From Hormiphora californensis (Eukaryota > Ctenophora > Tentaculata > Cydippida > Pleurobrachiidae), in contig CM035351.1 in assembly GCA_020137815.1 (NCBI GenBank), forward strand, positions 8,334,743 to 8,398,742: DNA of 64,000 bases. The letters are read 5' to 3'. A program made the position numbers and the translations under genes. The notes below the pieces were generated by a model. It worked only from the letters and a program-made list of their open reading frames with translations, ran no database searches and was not told the DNA's origin. Each line of letters opens with the position of its first letter. The stretch's first letter is position 1. Shown piece after piece: positions 51,931-64,000 of the stretch.

Positions 51931-52004
51931 ACAATTATATATGAGTTAATAATATTCAATAAGACGCGTCTTGTTGAATAGTTAACTCATATATATAATT
52001 GTGT
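51931..52004. repeat. Near-perfect palindrome, ~36-bp arms
   Basis: GACAATTATATATGAGTTAA continues through ATTCAATAAGAC to the centre GCGT and returns as CTTGTTGAAT...TTAACTCATATATATAATTG. Only a few mismatches occur. Confidence 0.75.
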
Positions 52005-52719
52005 CAAATGTACATTTACTTCAACAAAAGACTCACTTATCAGGAGATGATTCTCTGAGTCTAGTCTGACGATTGTATTCCCCTAAAATTCCTCCAGGAA
52101 GGCTGTGTGTAGTGTGAGTACCACGGTAATTTACATTTGTTCAAAGCCGGCTCGCCCACCCTTGAATTATGGAAGTCGGAGATGAGGTGATCTCTGACTC
52201 TCCCCTTCCCCAGAATTTGTTCAAAATCTCTCATTTGCCACTTTTTCTGTTTTTGTCGACGAAGGTTTTTACTATCAGTGGAGATTGGAGATTTAATACT
52301 TATCAGTAGAGAAAGTGAAAATCTATATTATAAGTTGGAGATGAACGTCGTCTAAGAAGCGTGCAACACTAGCGTGCAACAATTTGCTCCATTTGCCCGT
52401 GCGAATCAAGGGGTTGTTATGGTGGGTGGGCAAGGGTGTGAATACTGCACGTGCATGTTGTTGGATGTTATGTTGCGTGTTCCTGCGGTGTTTTGTGGTG
52501 TTTTGCCATCTACTACTGCTGCCCCAATGATTGCCAAAGCTTCACTACCTACGTACCCCCGATAATTACTCTACACAGCTACAATTCTACGGATGTTCAT
52601 CACCTAATTCGACACGTTTCAAGCGGCCCTCTTCTGATCACCCTCGATGTTCATCACCATCCCTTATACCACTCCACCAACCCCGACACAGATATGATGA
52701 AGAGATGGAGTGAGAGAGG

Positions 52720-53030
52720 ATTCAATAATGCGTGCCGATAGGAGTCAGTAGGGGGCGGAGGATTCAACAGGGGGGGGGGGGCTAAGGATTCAATAGCGGG
52801 TGGGTACTGGGTAGTTAATAGGGGGGGGGGGTAATGATTCAATAGGGGTGAGGGGAGTCAAAAGAGCCGGGGAGAGTGAGGAATGAGGATTCAATAATGT
52901 GGGGGCGACAGGAGTCAATAGGGGGCGAGGAGAGTCAATAAGCCATAGAGCTTTACTTTTGCTAGGGTATCAATGGGATTAGGGTGCAGGGAGGGGTGGG
53001 AGGTGTTGAGAAGAGTCAATAGAGTGTGAG
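52720..53030. repeat. Degenerate GATTCAATAGGGG tandem repeats
   Basis: Six or more copies of GGATTCAATA or GAGTCAATAG followed by G runs, spaced about 30-50 bases. Confidence 0.6.
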
Positions 53031-53219
53031 AGGAGTTTTTTGGTCTTTGCCTGGGCTCTCTAGTGGTAGATAAGAAGGAAATGAGGTAGTATAGAACAGA
53101 TTATCAGTATCATGATGCTCCGAATTTCAATAGGTAATTAGGGAGGGTCGTGGGAACTCGGAACTTTAGTGGAATCATAATTGGCCACAATTCGGAAAGG
53201 TCATAATTGAAGCACGCCC

Positions 53220-53274
53220 TTTCCTGTTCCCTAGAGAGAGGTAGGGAGGGAGGTAGGGTAGAGAGGAGAGAGAG

Positions 53275-53305
<31 letters not shown>

Positions 53306-53395
53306 TAGTGGAGAGAGGAGAGAGAGAGAGAGGAGAGGTGGATAGATATATCGAACTAGAGAGAGAGTCATCGAGAGAGAGAGAGAGAGAGAATC
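53220..53395. repeat. GA-rich microsatellite cluster
   Basis: Interrupted GAGAGA tracts with GAGG and TAGA variants. Confidence 0.85.
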
Positions 53396-53866
53396 TCTCT
53401 TGCGAGATCTCGGAGCGCCAGGGTCTCGCTAAGCTCTATTAGCGCTAGATTAAAGAGAGTGGAGTTCGAGATTCCAATACCGTTTATAGCTACTGGGGAG
53501 CATGATGGTGAATTGGAGAGAGTAAGAGCAGTCTAGCAGGGTTAACGATAGGACCGGGATGAATGGTGTGTATGCCTGAGAGCACTCTACGTTGCGTGTG
53601 TCCTTCTTCCTGCTCCTGTCCTTTTTTCAAGAAACACAGTCAGTTACTTTCACTGTATGCAGTGCTGCGGTTCCAGTCAGATAGAGAGAGCTAGAAAGAG
53701 AGATAGATAGAGAGATATAATACCGCCCCAGTCCCTGGTCCCACTTGGATAGGTAGATAGTATGAGAGGACTATAATTCTGCGGTAAGTGTAATTACGGG
53801 ATAACCGCGGGGCTAGTAGTTACTAGGTAGCTAATATATGATACAGTCTATAAGTTTCGGCGAACT

Positions 53867-53948
<82 letters not shown>
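53867..53948. repeat. (CT)n microsatellite
   Basis: About 80 bases of pure CT dinucleotide. Confidence 0.95.
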
Positions 53949-53950
<2 letters not shown>

Positions 53951-54666
53951 GTTTTCTCTGTGTCGATTTCATATATCCGATCACCGATGAGAGAACCAAA
54001 GAGCAATTACTTCAGTAAAGTAGTGGCTTTCGATGACCAGTTTACAACAGTGATTTGTCGACTTCTGCAGATTCATGTCACGTACCGATTCTTCTGCTAT
54101 ATATTCTTCCTGAAATAAAACCAACGAATCTCAATTCTTTCCTATTGAATACATCAAGTGAAATATATATATCTGTCTCTCTTGCTCATTGTGCCTATAA
54201 TTGTGCTTCCCCATTGTGAGTGTATTATATTGTCAGCAGTGCGGAAATTAAGAGATTAACATACCGGCGAGTTGCTATTATGTACTCGTAGTTAGACATA
54301 GATTGGCCGGGTATAATGTGCTATGTGCCAGCTGACTTGTGTGTGCCATTCATTAGATTTAGTATTCACTCGTACGGCCTCTATTTGTTTTGTACCCCAT
54401 TTCTTGAACATTCCAGGAAACATAATATGATGATAATATGATGATTCATTGTCTGGTTTTGCAGCTCTTCCTCCTACATACCGGGACAGGGTACACATCA
54501 GGTAATGATCATGAACAATACAATCATTCAATCTGTGGATATTTTTTTGTCCGTTGTCGCATAAGTGTGCCCTAATACTTCCGTTGGAATGATCACTTGT
54601 GTGATTCGATGAATACATTTTAACTCGAGCGATATGCTGTATTCCATAACCGTTCACCTTTTGCAG

Positions 54667-60137
<5,471 letters not shown>

Positions 60138-60565
60138 TGCCAGGGGACAGCTGGGGATGTGGGATATAATATGAGGGACATCAACTTTTGTACCAAAAAT
60201 GTAAATTCTTAATTCTTTTTAACGCAATTCAATTTGATAAAATAACAATTAATAAAGTTCGATAACAGTAAAACAACTAATTTCCTAATATATTGTCTAC
60301 ACTGAAAATGTTTTGTGACCCGTCGTTGTCATGGTAAGTTACCATAGGCCATAGCAATGGTTACCATGGTAACCCACTAAGAGTAAACAGTTTTCGTTGG
60401 GATCCATACGGTTGGGTGAGCTGTGATCAAGACGAGGTTCAGGGGGTATTCCTTCTATTGAAGAAGTGTAATTCCTACTGTAGTGACATCATTATGAACT
60501 GTATAACCCGTTACTCACTACATAATCACACACCGCATCTGAGGGGGGGGGGTGTCGTCACAACT
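60138..60565. other. Convergent spacer between DUF885 and NMNAT genes
   Basis: About 430 bases between two convergent gene ends. It contains an X-box-like palindrome GTTACCATGGTAAC at 60360-60373 and a G run near 60543. Confidence 0.45.
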
Positions 60566-62538
60566 CTAGAAACCATTTGAACATGATGGTGCATGATCTG
60601 ACAATATTATGTGGAAAACATTCTCTCTGCCCTTTCTGCAATGGGATATTGCTAATACATACCTACAATGTGATATATATCTAGGACATGTACCTGGGAC
60701 AAGGTAGCGAACACTAAGACCCCTGGACACCAGACGACGTACAGCGGTTGAACTGATATCGTTACTTATCGGTTCATACGCTATCTTGATATTGGATCTG
60801 TACTTGTACAGGGTGTCGTGCCTGCAGAATGAGTGGATTGTAGAAGTAGACATGTAGAGAGAGGAAAAGATTTGGCAGAACTTAAAATCGGAAAATATTT
60901 AGAGACTGTTCCAGACATCATCAGGCAGGTATCATCAGGCATGTGACTATATTCTAATTTTCTTTTGGCCATTCTTTCACGCTTACCCGAAAATGTACTT
61001 GTCAGGGTCACTTCCAGTTCGTCGGATAACGACCAACCCGTGTCTCCCTACAATGCTCTCAATATCATCTTCCCTCCACAAACCTGCAGGAAAGAAGGGA
61101 ATTAGTGGGAATCAGAGGGGAAGGAATATAAACATGGGTTGCTGGTAATGGCCAACTGGGAAAGGGAAATGGTCTGAAGATATATAATGGGGTGTACCTG
61201 GTACGCTAAAACTCTCCAGTAGGTCACCCCCACACACCAGGGCAGTAGTGATACCTGGGTCACCGAACTCTTCACGTGCTTGCTCCTGAAGTGCCTCTAG
61301 AACCTACAGCACGTTGTAAGGGGTTATATTCAACAGTATTCAGCAGTACAGTAACAGGAATTGTTCAACTAGTGGACAGAATACGACATGGTAACTCTAA
61401 TGGTAACCATGGTAACTCGTCTAATGGTTACCATGGTTACTCCATAGTTACATTGGTAATCATGGTTACTCCATAGTTACATTGGTAACCATGGTTACTC
61501 CGACTTGGTGTGTAACTACCTGCCTAGTTGGTGTCCACTGGGCCTGGTTTCCTTCCCATGATGAACACCTAATCCACCCGTCCTCTCCACACGCCAGTTC
61601 AACCATTGCCCTCCGATCTGCATACTTGACCAGTGTTTTCTTGTGTTTCCTGTATTCATCGTGCACTGGCGATATCAGACCTGGGGGAGAGCTGTTATTT
61701 GAGTAAGTCCTCCAATCCTACCAGAATAAATATATTACGCCATCTTTTCCAAAGTTGCTTCAAACTTTAAAATATGAATGATCGCAGCAGGGGCAACATG
61801 TTTCAGTTGCACCGTTACGTCATAATTTCAAATTTGTATCTTACGATGATCAGGTTCTAAGATCGATGATTATTTTGACAAATTATAGCTTTCACGCAAC
61901 ACGTCATGTTGAAATGAATTTTATCTTGTTGCGATCTTTATTTGAAATTGCCATCATTATAATCATACTATAATCTCTGTCACCTGAGTAACTTACAACA
62001 TTTAAATTCTAGTTAAAATTATCTTTATATATATTATCTCACGCTCTTTATCACATGTCAAAAATAAAACCCAATTGATGTTTATATTGACGTGTCTCGA
62101 CTTGCAAAATATTTTTTTCTTCTAGAAAGTTATGTGTTATAAAGATGGGATAAAGATTAGTCTTTTCATTAATCAAATATTCGATATTATTATTTGTCAT
62201 GCTGGTTCATTCTCCTTCTCAACATCATCTCACCTGCTAAAACGTTGATATTTTGTTGCCGAAGGGCATCCCGGGCGATCTCAAGACATCTCAGATGCAT
62301 CATAGTGGGAGGGTTGAAGCATCCCGAGAGAACCAGGACCACCGACCTCCCCTTGCTCATCTATAACATATGTGTTGGACAAAGTTAGTGATTTAGGGCA
62401 TTGTGGAATAGGGAAGGAGTTAGGTAAAGATAAAAAGGGTAGGATTTAGAAAAGGGAATGTAATGGGAAAAGGATTTAGGACAAGAAGGGAGCTGGAGAA
62501 TGTGTTACCTTGCGATTGAAAACGGACGGGGACTTCAT
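60566..62538 (-). CDS. Nicotinamide mononucleotide adenylyltransferase
   Basis: Six exons, 62538-62509, 62360-62234, 61680-61520, 61303-61198, 61083-60987 and from 60821 downward, join in phase. Exon 1 gives MKSPSVFNRK. The nucleotide-binding motif is VLVLSGCFNPPTMMHLR (GxFNPxT/xxH form). Next come ISPVHDEYRKHKKTLVKYAD, VCGGDLLESF, WREDDIESIVGRHGLVVIRR and the signature SNDISSTAVRRLVSRGLSVR-YLVP. NMNAT joins NMN (or NaMN) and ATP to NAD(+) precursors. The isoform (nuclear, Golgi or mitochondrial) cannot be told. After YLVPG the frame runs on to a TAG near 60566, giving a Cys/His-rich tail that does not resemble the family; a donor-like CAG|GTAC at 60694 could instead lead to another exon, so the end is uncertain. 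Confidence 0.9.
61403..61498. promoter_or_regulatory. Cluster of X-box-like palindromes
   Basis: GTAACCATGGTAAC (61403), GTTACCATGGTTAC (61427) and GTAACCATGGTTAC (61485) lie within 100 bases in an NMNAT intron, with a degenerate fourth near 61456. All fit the RFX X-box form GTNRCC-N(0-3)-RGYAAC or nearly so. Whether they are bound is unknown; a local tandem duplication made part of the cluster. Confidence 0.45.
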
Positions 62539-62950
62539 ACTGGGGTAGAACAGGAAGAGAGCAACAACGACAACAACAGAGTCAAAGTATTGGAAAGAAG
62601 GAAAATAATTACCTCCAATTATCTTGACAGACTCTATGGCGGGGTACGTGATAGAGTGTCAATGTAATTATATATTGTTGCCCGGGTATGGACTGTATTT
62701 CAACATTTTAAAAGAGTAAAAATAAAATATATATCATGTTAACGAATAGTTCAACACGCTCTGTTATCATCGTACGGTGCGACAGCACAACGTTTTGTTG
62801 TAGCCTCTATTGGGAATACTAAAATGTCCATATAGTTCGTCACATTCCTCGTGTATATCTTCACCTGGAAGAAAGTTTGTTTTTTTCAAACCCAGAGCGC
62901 GGGAAAGCAGGGTCGAGCAAGGCAAGAAGAAGGCATTAAAACATTATACA

Positions 62951-63026
62951 GTCGGGCCCCGATTTACCGGGATCCTCGGGTGAAGCCATTTTGCCCGGTA
63001 AATCGGGGTGCCCGGTATATCGGGGT
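62951..63026. mobile_element. Pogo/Tc-like terminal-repeat remnant
   Basis: ACAGTCGGGCCCCGATTTAC is followed by CGGTAAATCGGGGTGCCCGG, nearly the same pair and spacing as at 7348-7445. The shared internal order (GATTTACCGGGAT, then TTTTGCCCGGTAAATCGGGG) shows both derive from one family. Confidence 0.55.
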
Positions 63027-63350
63027 AGAGCATATTTGACCCATAAATGATAAACCCTACCCATAAATCCTACTTTTGTCCAAAATTCTATACCAAGACA
63101 CCTCTAACTGTATAGTATACATTTATTGATGACAATATGAGCATTGCTTCTGTCATCTCTATTATAATTTGGAGATGAACGTCGTCGAAGCCGTTCGTTA
63201 GGCGGTATCTACGCGACAGTGCTCCTTCATAAAATACTTTATGTGACCAAAGCTGTAAAGCTGTCATTCACACTTTTGGAACTTCCAGTGGAAGTTAATT
63301 AATATTTTCGAATGACTTTTGACATGCCAGTCCCCATAGTTACCAATTCA

Positions 63351-63364
63351 GTTGCCATGGCAAC
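63351..63364. promoter_or_regulatory. Perfect X-box palindrome GTTGCCATGGCAAC
   Basis: This is an exact symmetrical match to the RFX-binding X-box. It lies about 800 bases upstream of the NMNAT start. Function is inference. Confidence 0.4.
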
Positions 63365-63397
63365 CGTGTTATTGACGTTGAAAGGGGCGAAAAAAAA

Positions 63398-63418
63398 CCA
63401 CCCGGCGAAGCCGGGTGG
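63398..63418. repeat. Hairpin CCACCCGGC-GAA-GCCGGGTGG
   Basis: A perfect 9-bp stem with a GAA loop, like the first of the paired hairpins at 41818-41846, which also has a CCGGG-type stem and a GAA loop. Confidence 0.7.
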
Positions 63419-64000
63419 GTTATTAGAAAGCCCTTACTTGAGGCTTATGTGATACATAATGAGCTATATAATGAGCTGTATAATAGAATTATACTGTATT
63501 GCAGTTCTATACAAAACCTTTCCAACAATGCCTGGACAAGCCCCTATAACACCCCCCTAATGCTAATACCCCGCCCTTCTTATCCATTGTCCAACCCCCT
63601 TACCCTTATAACAGATCTTTTAGCAACGGATGACCATCTGCCACCACCAAAATGCAGCTATTTCGTGCGAAATGCAGCTCTATTTTGTGCTTTCTCCTTT
63701 GGGAGACTAAAGACAGTCAAATCTTCCTTTTCTCCTCATATTCTCATACATTGTCTTTCTCTCTTTTTCTACTACTGGAGTCATTCCTTTACAATCTTCC
63801 CCTTTAAAAATCATCCTTTTATGCATTCTAGTTAGAAATAAAAAATTTAAAAAATTCAAAAAAAATGTAAAAACTGTTTCTAAGGTAAACCACCCCGACC
63901 GAGTCCGAATCGTGTTTCGAATTGGTGCATCTAATCGCATGTCCTGCCGCTAATTAGACGGTTCGACACGAACCGATACGTGATACCATGCCGAATCTGG

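Larger units (their letters stand above)
51460..54666. other. Intergenic and repeat-rich DNA between receptor A and the DUF885 gene
   Basis: About 3.2 kb without a recognisable protein. It contains a near-palindrome at 51931-52004, TTGGAGATGAACGTCGTC at 52335 (again at 63170), a GATTCAATAGGGGG repeat cluster at 52720-53030 and GA tracts at 53220-53395. A CT tract lies at 53867-53948. The first exons of the DUF885 gene may lie in its right end. Confidence 0.5.
62539..64000. other. Upstream of NMNAT: repeat-rich non-coding DNA
   Basis: About 1.46 kb with no recognised protein. It contains a CAGGGTCGAGCAA motif near 62900, a terminal-repeat remnant at 62951-63026, the TTGGAGATGAACGTCGTC phrase at 63170, an X-box palindrome at 63351-63364 and a hairpin at 63398-63418. 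Frames at 63449-63835 look like chance. Confidence 0.5.

Noticed and set aside
63449-63835. 128-residue frame near the right edge
   Set aside because: AT-rich, no recognisable domain or splice context, and the region is full of repeats.

Overview
This window looks like nuclear DNA from an animal. Every recognisable gene is split by short GT-AG introns or is a single exon, and the products are metazoan. They include a centriolar POC5, a sorting nexin 17, a DPP8/9-type peptidase, a GLD2-type poly(A) polymerase and type I membrane receptors with Ig-like, GCC2/GCC3 and sushi modules. The gene-dense layout with small introns and many foldback and satellite repeats would suit a non-bilaterian animal, perhaps a sponge. 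That placement is inference; no marker here proves it.

Layout. 1-1.8 kb: 3' end of PRPF18 (+), then OXNAD1 (+). 2-6.7 kb: repeats only, namely a GA tract, a suspicious homopolymer block, a 23-bp minisatellite and a foldback element. 6.7-8.6 kb: a secreted VWA protein (+). 9.2-23.1 kb: a minus-strand run of DPP8/9-like peptidase, TENT2/GLD2, GPN3, an F-box protein, a mitochondrial class I release factor and SNX17. 24.0-26.1 kb: a SAM methyltransferase (+), whose exons 2-5 and 3' flank are repeated at 27.8-30.4 kb. 30.4-35.9 kb: accessory DNA with a 100-N gap, an inverted minisatellite, a broken non-LTR retroelement and a small foldback. 36.0-40.3 kb: POC5 (+). 41.2-51.5 kb: two tandem minus-strand receptor paralogues separated by a ~760-bp inverted-repeat element. 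54.7-60.1 kb: a DUF885 protein (+). 60.6-62.5 kb: NMNAT (-). 62.6-64 kb: repeats.

Most genes are unrelated housekeeping functions: splicing, RNA polyadenylation, Pol II assembly, mitochondrial translation termination, endosomal recycling, centrioles and NAD synthesis. The receptor pair is the most distinctive part. The two proteins share a sushi-sushi-TM ending and a short proline-rich tail with a common pattern, but differ at the N-terminus. They could be surface recognition receptors.

Quality warning. Several conserved genes carry isolated one-base frame breaks (DPP8/9-like, TENT2, receptor A). The 27.8-30.4 kb copy differs from its partner mainly by missing bases. The 2.65-3.5 kb block is almost only homopolymer runs. 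These look more like consensus or assembly errors than biology, so claims of pseudogenes or duplications here need read support.
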